38,479 nt of DNA from Comamonadaceae bacterium CG_4_9_14_3_um_filter_60_33 (GCA_002789915.1 PFUD01000181.1:1-38479), one strand, 5' to 3'. Shown: positions 16,096-27,785, counted from the first letter of the stretch. Program-made: numbers and translations. The notes: generated by a model from the letters alone, not told the origin.

Positions 16096-16962
16096 CTACG
16101 GCGACTCTTTTTTTCTTGACCCCAGCATGTTGGCATACACCCAGGTAAATTCAGCGCCGATCAAAAAGATCTGGGCCGAGTAGTACACCCACAACAGCAC
16201 CACCACCAGCGAACCGGCGGCGCCAAAGGCCGACACAATGCCGCTGCGGCCAATGTAGATGCCAATCAGCGCTTTGCCCAGGCTGAACAGCAGGGCGGTG
16301 AACAGCGCGCCGGTCCAGACGTCGCGCCACTGCACCTGGGCGCGCGGCATCACCTTGTAGATCACGGCAAACATGGCCGTGACCAGCACGAACCCGACGG
16401 CGGCGTTGCTGGCGCTGGCAATGGTGAGCCAGCCGCCAAAAAACGGGCTCCACAGGCGCTCCATGGTGGCCAGCGCCGCACTCAGCACCAGCGACACCAT
16501 CAGCAAAAAGCCGATCACCAGAATCATGCCAAAAGACAGCAGCCGGGCGCGGATCAGGTTTAGCCAGCCGCGCACCGGCGGCGCCGACGGCACGCGCCAG
16601 ATGCGGTCGAGCGCGCTTTGCAGTTCACCAAACACCGTGGTGGCGCCAATCAGCAGCAGCACCAGGCCCACCAGCGTGGCCAAGGTGCTCTCTGCGGGTT
16701 TGCCAACGCTGGCAAGCAAGGCCTGCACCGCGCCGGCGCCGGCCTCGCCCATCAGCCCGCGCAATTGATGCTCGATCTCGCCACGCGCCGCTTCCTGGCC
16801 AAACACCAAACCAGCCACAGAAATCACAATGAGCAGCAGCGGCGCCAGCGAAAACAGCGTGTAGTAGGCCAGCGCCGCGCCCATGCTCGGCACATCGTCG
16901 GCCAGCCACGAGTCGACCACCTTTTTCAGCAAGGTCCAGTACACGCGCAGGTCAAATATCAT
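16096..16962 (-). CDS. YihY/virulence factor BrkB family membrane protein
   Basis: A 288-aa inner-membrane protein. The family signature GAALAYYTLFSLAPLLLIVISVAGLVFG lies near residues 28-56, followed by five more hydrophobic segments, among them TLVGLVLLLIGATTVFGEL, FGMILVIGFLLMVSLVLSAAL and LVVVLLWVYYSAQIFLIGAEFTWVYA. Family members were once thought to be RNase BN but are integral membrane proteins of uncertain transport or envelope function. It follows an unknown exported protein by 17 bp, and both probably share the promoter of the glycine-zipper lipoprotein. Confidence 0.92.
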   Translation of the reverse strand: MIFDLRVYWTLLKKVVDSWLADDVPSMGAALAYYTLFSLAPLLLIVISVAGLVFGQEAARGEIEHQLRGLMGEAGAGAVQALLASVGKPAESTLATLVGLVLLLIGATTVFGELQSALDRIWRVPSAPPVRGWLNLIRARLLSFGMILVIGFLLMVSLVLSAALATMERLWSPFFGGWLTIASASNAAVGFVLVTAMFAVIYKVMPRAQVQWRDVWTGALFTALLFSLGKALIGIYIGRSGIVSAFGAAGSLVVVLLWVYYSAQIFLIGAEFTWVYANMLGSRKKESP

Positions 16963-16979
16963 TTTGAAAAACGTGGCGT

Positions 16980-17900
16980 TCAGTTTGGCGACTGCAGGCG
17001 CGCAATTTCGGTGCGCTTCATCGCAAGGTAGTCAGCACGTTCAATTTCGTGCAACTGGCGCGGGTAGCGCTCCACCGCGTCAAACCAGGCGTTCAAACGA
17101 TACTCGGTCTGTGCCGCCGGCGGCTTGCTCAGCGACGCCAAAAAGCTGTCGATTGCCAGGTAATAGCGCATGGTGTTGCGCTCCACCACGCCGCGCATTC
17201 CGGCCACGTAAACGGGTTGGCTGTCGGCACCTTTACCCACTTGGGAAAAGCCCACTTTGCCAGCACCCAGCGTGGCCAGATAGGTCTGCATGGCCACGCG
17301 GCCCACCACGCCCACGTCATAGGCATAGGTGAAATGCAAGAACGATTCGTTGCCCGGCAGTTCAACCGCTTCCAGATGAATGCGATAGTTGCTGGTGCCC
17401 AAGGGCCCGTCTTTGGCGCTGAGTGTGATGGCGAAATACGTCGGGCTGACGGTGGTTTCGATGTAGTGCAACTCAACCCGTGGCGCGGCAGAAATTGGCT
17501 GGGGTGTTTTCTTGCCGATGTTGACGCGCACGGCGCTGCCATTGGGCCCCGTCACGGCGCGACAGTATTTGGTGTTGAGGTGCAACATTAACACCTCGCA
17601 CCAATGCACGGGTGACCGCATGGCCGTGCTGACCGTGGCAAAAGGGTAGGCCACCACGGCGTAAATGTCGCCCGACAAGCCATCGGCGCTCTCGGCAGAC
17701 TGGAGCACGAGGGGCCGCTCAAACGCGTTGTGCTGCAGTTGCGGCTGCAGGCGCGTGTACTGCGCCAGCAGCGCCGGCGCCAAGGCGGCCTCTGTTTTGG
17801 CCCAGGCGCCGGAAAAGCTGCAGGCCAAAACAAAACCGGCCAGGCATCGCAAAATGCCTGGCCAGCGCCCGTACCTTTCGGTGATCACGGTCAACCCCAA
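16980..17900 (-). CDS. Exported protein of unknown function
   Basis: About 306 aa. I do not recognise a named family. It has an N-terminal signal peptide (LAGFVLACSFSGAWA) and a soluble domain with YAVVAYPFATVSTAMRSPVHWCEVLMLHLNTKYC, a sequence resembling START-like lipid-binding exported proteins of Burkholderiales, though this is only an impression. Two cysteines near residues 101 and 113 could form a disulfide. The start is uncertain: TTG at 17900, TTG two codons later and GTG at codon 5 are all possible, and no ATG precedes the signal peptide in frame. A strong hairpin lies in the signal-peptide coding region. The stop of the glycine-zipper lipoprotein gene is 25 bp upstream. Confidence 0.75.
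   Translation of the reverse strand: MGLTVITERYGRWPGILRCLAGFVLACSFSGAWAKTEAALAPALLAQYTRLQPQLQHNAFERPLVLQSAESADGLSGDIYAVVAYPFATVSTAMRSPVHWCEVLMLHLNTKYCRAVTGPNGSAVRVNIGKKTPQPISAAPRVELHYIETTVSPTYFAITLSAKDGPLGTSNYRIHLEAVELPGNESFLHFTYAYDVGVVGRVAMQTYLATLGAGKVGFSQVGKGADSQPVYVAGMRGVVERNTMRYYLAIDSFLASLSKPPAAQTEYRLNAWFDAVERYPRQLHEIERADYLAMKRTEIARLQSPN
17838..17863. repeat. Perfect 10-bp hairpin inside the signal-peptide coding region
   Basis: GGCCAGGCAT (17838-17847) and ATGCCTGGCC (17854-17863) pair perfectly around a 6-nt loop. On the minus strand, the direction of transcription, it is followed by GGTTTTGTTTTGG, so it resembles a weak intrinsic terminator or attenuator about 12 codons into the gene. 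The function is inferred. Confidence 0.6.
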
Positions 17901-17925
17901 AATTGCCAGGGTTGCTGGGTGCGAT

Positions 17926-18135
17926 TTACTTGGTCACTTCGTGGCCGATAACGCCACCGACAGCTGCACCGGCCGCGGTGCCGAGCAAACCGCCGCCCGC
18001 CACATTGCCGGCCACGCCGCCAATCACGGCACCGGTTGCGGTGCCTTTTTCTTGATGGGTCATGCCAGCACAGCCACCCAGGCCCAAGGCGGCCAACACC
18101 AGCACAGCAGCAGAAATACGTTTGTCAAAGTTCAT
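17926..18135 (-). CDS. Glycine-zipper lipoprotein (OsmB/SlyB-like)
   Basis: A 69-aa small lipoprotein. The signal peptide ends with GLGGC, and the mature part is a glycine-zipper segment GAVIGGVAGNVAGGGLLGTAAGAAVGGVIGHEV that can pack as paired membrane helices. Such proteins associate with the outer membrane and are often stress-induced. The ATG has GGAG upstream. It is divergent from the hybrid kinase; the shared intergenic region holds a TGTGCG-N4-CACACA site. On the minus strand the TGCCTACAC at about 18190-18182 resembles an RpoS-type extended -10 element. Confidence 0.9.
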   Translation of the reverse strand: MNFDKRISAAVLVLAALGLGGCAGMTHQEKGTATGAVIGGVAGNVAGGGLLGTAAGAAVGGVIGHEVTK

Positions 18136-18231
18136 GAAAATTCTCCAGGTGGATTAAAAGTCAAATCGTGTCACGCGGCGCGTGTAGGCACGGAGAGAAC
18201 GCTTATTATGGGCATTACTTGGCAATAGTTC

Positions 18232-18247
18232 TGTGCGTCATCACACA
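18232..18247. promoter_or_regulatory. Palindromic site 1: TGTGCG-TCAT-CACACA
   Basis: First copy of the TGTGCG-N4-CGCACA palindrome (11 of 12 positions). It lies between the glycine-zipper lipoprotein (minus) and the hybrid kinase (plus), 54 bp before the latter's start. Confidence 0.5.
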
Positions 18248-18301
18248 GACGGTGCCATGCCACATCTTTAGGCTCTGGCCTGCATCACCGAGCACCGCAC
18301 T

Positions 18302-21300
18302 TTGAAAATATTTCCCAAAACCCTGACCTGGTTGGTCGTTGCGCTGCTGCTGACAACTGCCGGCATCGCGTTCATGTTCTGGTCGTACCAGCAGATCTCG
18401 GCTGCGGCCGTTGATCGCCAGCACACCCGCAACGTGATGAGCATGGCCAACAACCTTCTGTCGGACTTGAAAGACGCCGAAACCGGCCAGCGCGGCTACG
18501 CCTTGACGGGTAATGAAGCCTACCTGCAACCCTACCTGGTGGTGCGCGACCAGGTCATTCCCGACCTGAAGGCACTGCGTGTCGAAATTGGCACTGCCGA
18601 TGCCACGGGCAATCTGGACATTTTGGCGCCCTTGATCGAAGCCAAAATGGTCGACCTTGCCAGTGGCATCGCCATGCGCCGTGCAGACAACCAAAACGCC
18701 ATGCGACTGCTGATGGAGGGCGGCACGGGCGAGCAACTGATGGGCCAGATTCGCAGCGGGCTCGAGGGCTTGATCGATGCGCAGACCCAAAAGGGCCTGC
18801 GCAACGAGGCGAAGTTTGATGCCGGCATGGGTCGTTTGCTGCTCATTTTGTTTGTGGTTGCGGCGCTGGCGCTGCTGTTTGCCTTGACCTTTGTCTATTT
18901 GATTTATCAAAAATCCCAGCATGACATCAAACAACTGGTGCATCTTGAAACCCTGCACTTGCTGCAAGCTCAGGAAGCCAGCAACGCGCTGCTGGCGCAG
19001 GCCAACCAACGCCTGCACGAGCAAGAGCAAAGGCTCTGGGTCACACTCAATTCGATTGGCGATGGCGTGATCACCACCGACGCTGGCGCGCGTATCACCT
19101 TGCTCAACCCGGTGGCCGAAGCGCTGACCGGCTGGACGCAGGCGCAAGCGCAGGGCAAGCCGGTCGATGAGGTCTTTCACATCATCCACAAGGACAGCCG
19201 CACCCCGGCCATGAATCCGGTGACAGAGGTCTTGGCCCAAGGCACAGTACAAAACATGGCTAACCACGTGGTGCTGATTGCCCATGACGCGCGCGAATTC
19301 GACATTGCCGACAGCTGTGCCCCGATTCGTGATGCCGACGCTCGGGTGGTGGGCTCGGTGCTGGTGTTTCGCAATATTTCCGATGAATACGCGGCGCAAC
19401 AGTCACTGCGCGACAGCGCGGCGCTGGTGCTGACCATTCTCAACACGGTGGTGGATGGTCTGGTGACAGTGAACGCTGATGGCGGCATCGTCGAAACCAA
19501 CAACCCGGCCATTGAGTTGATGTTTGGTTTCACTGGCGCAGAGCTTCTTGGCAAGCCCTTGAGCCTGCTGATTCCCGAGCTTGACCAAAACCAGCCCAAT
19601 ATGTCGCTTGAGTACTACGAGGCCAGCGACGAAGCGCGCGCCATGGGCGTGGGCCGTGAGGTGGTGGGCAAACGCAAGGACGGCAGCACCTTCCCACTGG
19701 AGATTGCCGTGAGCGAAATGACGCTGCGCGGCAAGCGCTACTTCACCGGCATCTTGCGCGACATCTCAGCGCGCAAACAGGCTGAAGAGGCGCTGCGCGA
19801 AGCGGGCGCCCTGCAAAAAGCCATTTTTGACAGCGCCAACTTCTCCAGCATTGCCACCGATGCCAAGGGTGTGATCCAGATTTTCAACGTGGGTGCCGAG
19901 CGCATGCTGGGCTACACCGCCGCCGAAATGATGAACAAGGTCACGCCGGCCGACATTTCCGACCCACAGGAGCTGATTGCCCGGGCCAAGTCCCTGAGCC
20001 AGGAGCTTGAGACCGAGATCAGCCCCGGTTTCGAGGCGCTGGTGTTCAAGGCCTCGCGCGGCATTGAAGACATTTATGAACTCACCTACATCCGCAAAGA
20101 CGGCAGCCGTTTCCCCGCCCTGGTGTCGGTCACCGCGCTGCGCGACGCGCAGGGCGGCATCATCGGCTACCTGCTGATCGGCACCGACAACACCGCGCGC
20201 CAGCAGGTCGAGACCGAGCGTGCGCGGCTCGACGAGGTGCTGCAAGCCAAAAACGCCGAACTCGAGCGGGCGCGCCGCGTGGCCGACCACGCCAACCAGG
20301 CCAAGTCAGACTTTCTGTCGAGCATGAGCCACGAGCTGCGCTCGCCGCTCAACGCCATCCTGGGGTTTGCCCAGTTGCTGGAGTCGAGCACACCGCCGCC
20401 GTCGCCGGGACAAGCCGCCAGCATTGGGCAAATTCTCAAAGCCGGTTGGTACCTGCTCAAGCTCATCAACGAAATTCTGGACCTGACGCTGATCGAATCT
20501 GGTCGCTTGTCGCTTTCGCTGGAGCCCACCTCTTTGCACGAGGTGTTGCGCGATTGCCAGGCCATGATCGAGCCGCAGGCCCAGCAAAGGGGCATTCTCA
20601 TCAAGTTCCCGCCGGCCGATGCCGAAGACTGCTTTGTCATTGCCGACCGCACCCGGCTCAAGCAGGTGCTGGTCAATTTTCTTTCCAACGCCATCAAATA
20701 CAACCGTCCCGACGGCACTGTTGATGTGAGCTACCGGCTGCATTCTGCCGGGCGCCTGCGCATCAGCGTGCGCGACAGTGGCGAAGGCCTGTCGCCGAGC
20801 AAAATTTCGCAATTGTTCCAGCCGTTCAACCGCCTCGGGCAAGAGGCGGGCGCCGAGGAGGGCACCGGCATTGGCCTGGTGGTGAGCCGCCAGTTGGTGG
20901 AACTGATGGATGGCGAAATTGGCGTGACGAGCACTGTGGGCGTGGGCAGTGTGTTCTGGTTTGAACTCAGCGCCGCGCACGCCCCCGAGTTGTCATGCGC
21001 TGACTTTATGCCGCTTACTGTGCCGCAAATCGCCCAGCCGACCGATGCCTCGGTGCGCACCCTGCTGTATGTGGAAGACAGCAAGGCCAACATGGCGCTG
21101 GTGGCACAGCTGATTGCGCGCCGCCCGGATATGCGCCTGCTGGGCGCCCCGGATGCCACGCGCGGCATTGCCCTTGCGCGGGCGCACCAGCCCGACCTGA
21201 TTCTGATGGACATCAACCTGCCCGGCATCAGCGGCACGCAGGCGCTGGCGATTTTGCAGCAGGACGCCGCCACCCGGCATATTCCGGTGCTGGCGCTGAG

Positions 21301-21439
21301 CGCCAACGCCATGCCGCGCGACATAGACAAAGGCCTGGCGGCCGGATTTTTCCGCTACCTCACCAAGCCCATCCGGGTGCAGGAGTTCATGGCGGCGCTC
21401 GACGAAGGGCTGGCGCGCGCCGACACCCATGGGTCATGA
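18302..21439 (+). CDS. Hybrid sensor histidine kinase/response regulator, CHASE3-PAS-PAS-PAS
   Basis: A 1045-aa membrane sensor. TM1 lies near residues 9-31. A periplasmic CHASE3 domain follows (LLSDLKDAETGQRGYALTGNEAYLQPY), then TM2 near 178-200 and three PAS domains (about 240-630). A HisKA domain has the phospho-acceptor H677 in MSHELRSPLNAILGFAQLLE, and the HATPase has N box NFLSNAIKYN, DSGEGLS and GTGIGLVVS. The C-terminal receiver has the phospho-acceptor D970 in LILMDINLPG. The start codon is TTG and its ribosome site is weak. The kinase core closely resembles that of the PAS kinase at 24551-25774, pointing to duplication. The signal is unknown. Confidence 0.93.
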   Translation: MKIFPKTLTWLVVALLLTTAGIAFMFWSYQQISAAAVDRQHTRNVMSMANNLLSDLKDAETGQRGYALTGNEAYLQPYLVVRDQVIPDLKALRVEIGTADATGNLDILAPLIEAKMVDLASGIAMRRADNQNAMRLLMEGGTGEQLMGQIRSGLEGLIDAQTQKGLRNEAKFDAGMGRLLLILFVVAALALLFALTFVYLIYQKSQHDIKQLVHLETLHLLQAQEASNALLAQANQRLHEQEQRLWVTLNSIGDGVITTDAGARITLLNPVAEALTGWTQAQAQGKPVDEVFHIIHKDSRTPAMNPVTEVLAQGTVQNMANHVVLIAHDAREFDIADSCAPIRDADARVVGSVLVFRNISDEYAAQQSLRDSAALVLTILNTVVDGLVTVNADGGIVETNNPAIELMFGFTGAELLGKPLSLLIPELDQNQPNMSLEYYEASDEARAMGVGREVVGKRKDGSTFPLEIAVSEMTLRGKRYFTGILRDISARKQAEEALREAGALQKAIFDSANFSSIATDAKGVIQIFNVGAERMLGYTAAEMMNKVTPADISDPQELIARAKSLSQELETEISPGFEALVFKASRGIEDIYELTYIRKDGSRFPALVSVTALRDAQGGIIGYLLIGTDNTARQQVETERARLDEVLQAKNAELERARRVADHANQAKSDFLSSMSHELRSPLNAILGFAQLLESSTPPPSPGQAASIGQILKAGWYLLKLINEILDLTLIESGRLSLSLEPTSLHEVLRDCQAMIEPQAQQRGILIKFPPADAEDCFVIADRTRLKQVLVNFLSNAIKYNRPDGTVDVSYRLHSAGRLRISVRDSGEGLSPSKISQLFQPFNRLGQEAGAEEGTGIGLVVSRQLVELMDGEIGVTSTVGVGSVFWFELSAAHAPELSCADFMPLTVPQIAQPTDASVRTLLYVEDSKANMALVAQLIARRPDMRLLGAPDATRGIALARAHQPDLILMDINLPGISGTQALAILQQDAATRHIPVLALSANAMPRDIDKGLAAGFFRYLTKPIRVQEFMAALDEGLARADTHGS

Positions 21440-21520
21440 ACGCAAGACCAGGGGAGAAGCTGGCACTACACTGGCCGCTATTGATTTACCAGGCCGCCGC
21501 GCCTGACACTGGAGCATTCC

Positions 21521-24532
<3,012 letters not shown>

Positions 24533-24550
24533 CCTTTCAACAGGACTGTC

Positions 24551-25774
24551 ATGAGCAACTTGCCCGACCAAACTGCGCAACTGACGCACGACCTGCAGGT
24601 GCATCAGATCGAGCTGCAACAGCAGAACGAGGAACTGCGCCAGGCGCAATTGGCGCTGGAAGAGTCGCATGCGCGCTATTTTGATTTGTATGACATGGCG
24701 CCGGTGGGGTACCTCACGGTGGCGGCCAACGGGCTGATCAAGGAGGCCAATCTGAGCGCCGCAACGCTGCTGGAGGTGGGCCGCAGTGCGCTCGTCAGGC
24801 GGCCGCTGAGCCGTTTCATTGTCAAAACGTATCAGGACAGTTACTACCAATGCCGCCGACAGTTGCTGGAAACCGGGCAGGCCCAAAGCTGCGAACTACA
24901 GGTGCTGAAAAGCGATGGTGTCCCGTTGTGGGTCAAGATAGTGGTGAGCGCGGTGCAGCCCGGCACCAAAGACACAGACTTGCGCCTGGTTCTGGGCGAC
25001 ATCTCGGAGCGCAAGCACCTTGTCGAGGTGTTGCAGGAGACCAACCAGAATCTGGAGCTTGCCCGGCTGCAAGCCGACCAGGCCAATCTGGCCAAATCCG
25101 AGTTCCTCTCCAGCATGAGTCACGAACTGCGCTCGCCACTGAATGCCATTCTGGGTTTTGCCCAACTCCTTGAGGTCGGTGTGCCGCCGCCCACGCCCAA
25201 TCAGCAGGCCAGCCTGGCGCAGATCATCAAGGGCGGCTGGTATTTGCTGGTGCTGATCAATGACATTCTTGACCTGGCCTCGGTCGAGTCGGGGCATGCT
25301 GCCCTGTGCCTGGAGGTGGTGGCCTTGGCCACCGTGCTGAAGGACTGCCAGACCCTGACCGAGCCCCTGGCGGCAGCCCGAAACGTTCACCTCAATTTTT
25401 TCGAGCCGTCTTGCGCCTGCGGGGTGATGGCCGACCCGACCCGGCTCAAGCAGGTGCTCATCAACCTGCTGTCCAATGCCATCAAGTACAACAAGGAGGG
25501 CGGTTCGGTGGATGTGTCGTGTGATGCCCCGGATGCCGGCAAAGTGCGCATCAGCGTGCGGGATTCGGGGGTGGGTTTGTCAGAACAGCAGCTGGCCCAC
25601 TTGTTCGAGCCGTTCAACCGGCTCGGTCAGGAGGTCGGCATCATCGGAGGCACGGGCATCGGTCTGGTAGTGAGCCAGCGGCTGGTCAGGTCCATGGGCG
25701 GTGACATGGGCGCACAGAGCACCGAGGGTGAGGGCAGCGAGTTCTGGTTTGAACTCAAGCTCGCAGAGGCCTAG
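24551..25774 (+). CDS. PAS domain sensor histidine kinase
   Basis: A 407-aa cytoplasmic kinase with no membrane segment. The N-terminus has a helix LTHDLQVHQIELQQQNEELRQ, typical of proteins that pair with CheB-CheR-PAS fusions, then a PAS domain (about 40-160, YFDLYDMAPVGYLTV). HisKA has H191 in MSHELRSPLNAILGFAQLLE, and HATPase has LLSNAIKYN, DSGVGLS and GTGIGLVVSQRL. AGGA precedes the ATG. There is no receiver domain. It is likely translated with the upstream CheB-CheR protein and acts with it; the response regulator could be the hybrid kinase's receiver or lie elsewhere. Confidence 0.93.
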   Translation: MSNLPDQTAQLTHDLQVHQIELQQQNEELRQAQLALEESHARYFDLYDMAPVGYLTVAANGLIKEANLSAATLLEVGRSALVRRPLSRFIVKTYQDSYYQCRRQLLETGQAQSCELQVLKSDGVPLWVKIVVSAVQPGTKDTDLRLVLGDISERKHLVEVLQETNQNLELARLQADQANLAKSEFLSSMSHELRSPLNAILGFAQLLEVGVPPPTPNQQASLAQIIKGGWYLLVLINDILDLASVESGHAALCLEVVALATVLKDCQTLTEPLAAARNVHLNFFEPSCACGVMADPTRLKQVLINLLSNAIKYNKEGGSVDVSCDAPDAGKVRISVRDSGVGLSEQQLAHLFEPFNRLGQEVGIIGGTGIGLVVSQRLVRSMGGDMGAQSTEGEGSEFWFELKLAEA

Positions 25775-25784
25775 GCGGCCAGGC

Positions 25785-26168
25785 TTACTTGGCCTCTTCC
25801 ACCATCTCCAGAAGTTTTTTCTCAACCTCTTCGGCCACCTGTAGCAGCGTGGCATCTTGCGACAAGGCTGCGAGCATGGGCACGGGGCGGATCAGGCCGA
25901 TGCTGGTGCTGCTTTTTTCGGTGTACACCGAGATGCGACACGGCAACGCCATGTTCAGCCGCATATCGACAGCCATCACTTTGGCCGCTTGCGCTGGCTG
26001 ACAAACCTCGAACACTTTGCACTCTTCAGCAAAATCGATGCCTTTGCTGCGCAGCGTGGCGCCCAGGTCATGCACATGCAGCACGCCAAAACCATGGCGT
26101 TGCACGGCGGCCTGCAGGTCGGTGCTGGCCTGGTCAAAGGGCTTTCGGGTGGTAACAATGTGAAACAT
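25785..26168 (-). CDS. DUF302 family protein
   Basis: A 127-aa soluble protein with the DUF302 fold: FDQASTDLQAAVQRHGFGVLHVHDLGATLRSKGIDF, then ECKVFEVCQPAQAAKVMAVDMRLNMALPCRISVYTE. Three cysteines (in ECKVF, EVCQP and LPCRI) are conserved in part of the family. The biochemical role is not known; members appear near stress and redox genes. GAGGT precedes the ATG. It converges on the PAS kinase 10 bp away. Confidence 0.88.
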   Translation of the reverse strand: MFHIVTTRKPFDQASTDLQAAVQRHGFGVLHVHDLGATLRSKGIDFAEECKVFEVCQPAQAAKVMAVDMRLNMALPCRISVYTEKSSTSIGLIRPVPMLAALSQDATLLQVAEEVEKKLLEMVEEAK

Positions 26169-26288
26169 AAAAATACCTCAATTCATAAAAAAGGCACTCT
26201 GGAAACGTCTTCCACAAGCGCCGTTCGAGTGCTGCTGCCTGGCAGCGTGATCACCCCAAACGGGCTGAATCAGCGCCGTGACACTTGA

Positions 26289-26696
26289 TTAATAAGGGCT
26301 GGGCGTGGTGCCGTAATAGGTGTGGATGCCTTCCACCCATTCCGGGTTGGCCATGTCGGGCCAGTTGTCGCTGTCAAAGCCCGGGGCGCTTTCAAGGCGG
26401 TCCTTGCTCACGTCCAGGGTAAAGCGCTTGTTCTCGGTGTCGAGCGTCAGCGCTGACCATGGCACGGCAAAGAGCTTTTCACCCATGCCCAGAAAGCCAC
26501 CGAAAGACAGCACGGCATAAGTGATCTTGCCGGTGTGCATGTCAAGCATGAGTTCTTTGACATCGCCCAAATCTTCATCCTGTTTGTTGTAAACGTCATT
26601 GCCAATCAGCGAGCTGGCCGACATGAAAGCAGGACCGGGGCCGTTAACAATCTCAGCTGTTTGTGCCATGGGGGAGGTAGTGGTTGCGTAGTTCAT
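26289..26696 (-). CDS. PRC-barrel domain protein
   Basis: A 135-aa protein. The ATG at 26696 has AAGGA upstream; the frame is open to 26810 but without a ribosome site. The PRC-barrel (about 25-95) is seen in SASSLIGNDVYNKQDEDLGDVKELMLDMHTGKITYAVLSFGGFLGMGEKLFAVPWSALTL. The tail has WPDMANPEWVEGIHTYYG. Such stand-alone PRC-barrel proteins are common in stress-response clusters. It is transcribed away from the VapB50-like antitoxin, with palindromic site 2 about 90 bp upstream of its start. Confidence 0.9.
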   Translation of the reverse strand: MNYATTTSPMAQTAEIVNGPGPAFMSASSLIGNDVYNKQDEDLGDVKELMLDMHTGKITYAVLSFGGFLGMGEKLFAVPWSALTLDTENKRFTLDVSKDRLESAPGFDSDNWPDMANPEWVEGIHTYYGTTPSPY

Positions 26697-26787
26697 TTGA
26701 GTTTCCTTAAAGGGTTGCTGCAAAGCAAAAGCAGCATCAAGTGGTTGATGTGCACTGTCGAGAATAGGGTCGTGACGCGGTTCCATC

Positions 26788-26803
26788 TGTGCGTCATCGC
26801 ACT
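26788..26803. promoter_or_regulatory. Palindromic site 2: TGTGCG-TCAT-CGCACT
   Basis: An 11 of 12 match to TGTGCG-N4-CGCACA in the divergent region between the PRC-barrel gene and the VapB50-like antitoxin gene. The N4 (TCAT) is identical to that of site 1. Confidence 0.55.
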
Positions 26804-26884
26804 TTGGCATTGATGTTTATCGCTTTTTATTCAGCACACTCTTTGTCAATGATGTCGATGAAGCTGGGGCGTAAAAATTTGTAT

Positions 26885-26917
26885 TATTCGTTATTTTCGT
26901 TATTTTCGTTTTATACT
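26885..26917 (+). promoter_or_regulatory. Promoter with tandem TATTTTCGT repeats before the antitoxin gene
   Basis: TATTTTCGT is repeated perfectly at 26892-26900 and 26901-26909, preceded by a shorter TATTCGT (26885-26891) and followed at once by TATACT (26912-26917), a good -10 box. The -35 is weak. Tandem repeats abutting the -10 suggest autoregulation by the antitoxin. The transcript would have a leader of about 28 nt. Confidence 0.5.
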
Positions 26918-26951
26918 GGACCAACATCTGAATCAATTCTTGGAGGGCATC

Positions 26952-27470
26952 ATGCCTACTGCCGTCACATTGGGTAAAACACCGGCCCACCGCTACGACC
27001 CGCTGGGGCCTCTGGCAGATTCCATCGGAGAGATCACTGGAACCTTGTCTGGTGAGGTTGCCAGCGCGCTGCACCAGGTGCTTGAAGACGCCACACCGCA
27101 GAGCCGAAGCGCCCGCTTGCAGTTGATTCGCTACTTGGTGGACATTGAAAGCCAATCGGTAGGTATCGAGATGCCGAAGTCGGTTGCCGCGTCCAATGAG
27201 TTGATCAGCACGGCGCAGGCCGCTGAGTTGTTGGGTTTCAGCCGTCCCTATGTCGCCATGTTGATCGACCAGAACAAGCTCAAGGGTGCCACTGTTTCCG
27301 CTGGCGGTCATCGGCGGGTTTCCCTTGCCGCCGTGCTGGACTGGAAAGCTGCGCACCAAGTAACGGGCAAGGCCAGCGACTTGCGTGCGGAAGGCCAAAA
27401 AGCCGGGGCTTATAAAAGCACCGAAGCAGACGTGTTGAGCCGCGTCAAGGCGCTTGCAAAAAGTAGGTAA
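26952..27470 (+). CDS. VapB50-like antitoxin with excisionase-type HTH
   Basis: A 172-aa DNA-binding protein. The ATG at 26952 has GGAGG five bases upstream. The C-terminal half has an excisionase/MerR-like winged HTH: LISTAQAAELLGFSRPYVAMLIDQNKLKGATVSAGGHRRVSLAAVLDW. The N-terminal half is helical (GTLSGEVASALHQVLEDATPQSRSARLQLIRYLVD). This architecture is that of antitoxins paired with PIN toxins of the VapC50 type. Here the toxin gene directly downstream is deleted internally, so the antitoxin appears orphaned. It could still act as a repressor of its own promoter. Confidence 0.75.
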   Translation: MPTAVTLGKTPAHRYDPLGPLADSIGEITGTLSGEVASALHQVLEDATPQSRSARLQLIRYLVDIESQSVGIEMPKSVAASNELISTAQAAELLGFSRPYVAMLIDQNKLKGATVSAGGHRRVSLAAVLDWKAAHQVTGKASDLRAEGQKAGAYKSTEADVLSRVKALAKSR

Positions 27471-27475
27471 GCGCA

Positions 27476-27785
27476 GTGACGGACCGCCATCGTCAACGGC
27501 CTTGATGAAGAAGATGAACCTGCACAGCACAAGGTAATGATTGTTTCTGACAACACCAAACATCTGGCGGTTGCCGACTCCCGCAAGCTAGGTATCGAAG
27601 TTATCAAGGCTGGGGCATTTTTGGATCGGCTTTTTGACGCCGCACCAGACAGAACTTGTCAGGCGATCGCAAAGTCGCTCAGTGATCTGAAAAAACCACC
27701 GTACACATTAACGGAAATGATCGCCGCGCTGCGTCTTCATGGTGCGAAAGCGATGGCGGATGGGTTAATGACAGTCGCGGGATAA
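27476..27785 (+). pseudogene. VapC50-like PIN toxin, internal deletion
   Basis: A GTG at 27476, six bases after the antitoxin stop, opens VTDRH, the expected toxin start, but the frame ends nine codons in. From about 27486 another frame reads AIVNGLDEEDEPAQHKVMIVSDNTKHLAVAD and then GIEVIKAGAFLDRL, AIAKSLSDLKKPPYTLTEMIAALRLHGA, to a TAA at 27785. These are the end of a PIN domain and the VapC50-type C-terminal domain. The first part of the PIN domain, with the first catalytic Asp and most of the core, is missing. The deletion point lies near 27486. An ATG at 27537 could still yield an 82-aa fragment without nuclease activity. Confidence 0.75.

Noticed and set aside
18232-18247. CRP/FNR site at the TGTG...CACA palindrome
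   Set aside because: The spacing between TGTG and CACA is 6, not 8 bases, and the centre is not A/T-rich, so it was treated as a separate motif.
21461-21475. Possible sigma54 promoter TGGCAC-N5-TGGC before the CheB-CheR gene
   Set aside because: The GG-N10-GC spacing fits but the -12 element is imperfect and no activator site was found; one such match is expected by chance in a window of this size.
26789-26977. 62-codon plus-strand frame between the PRC-barrel and antitoxin genes
   Set aside because: It runs through the promoter repeats and the -10 box of the antitoxin gene and lacks a ribosome site.
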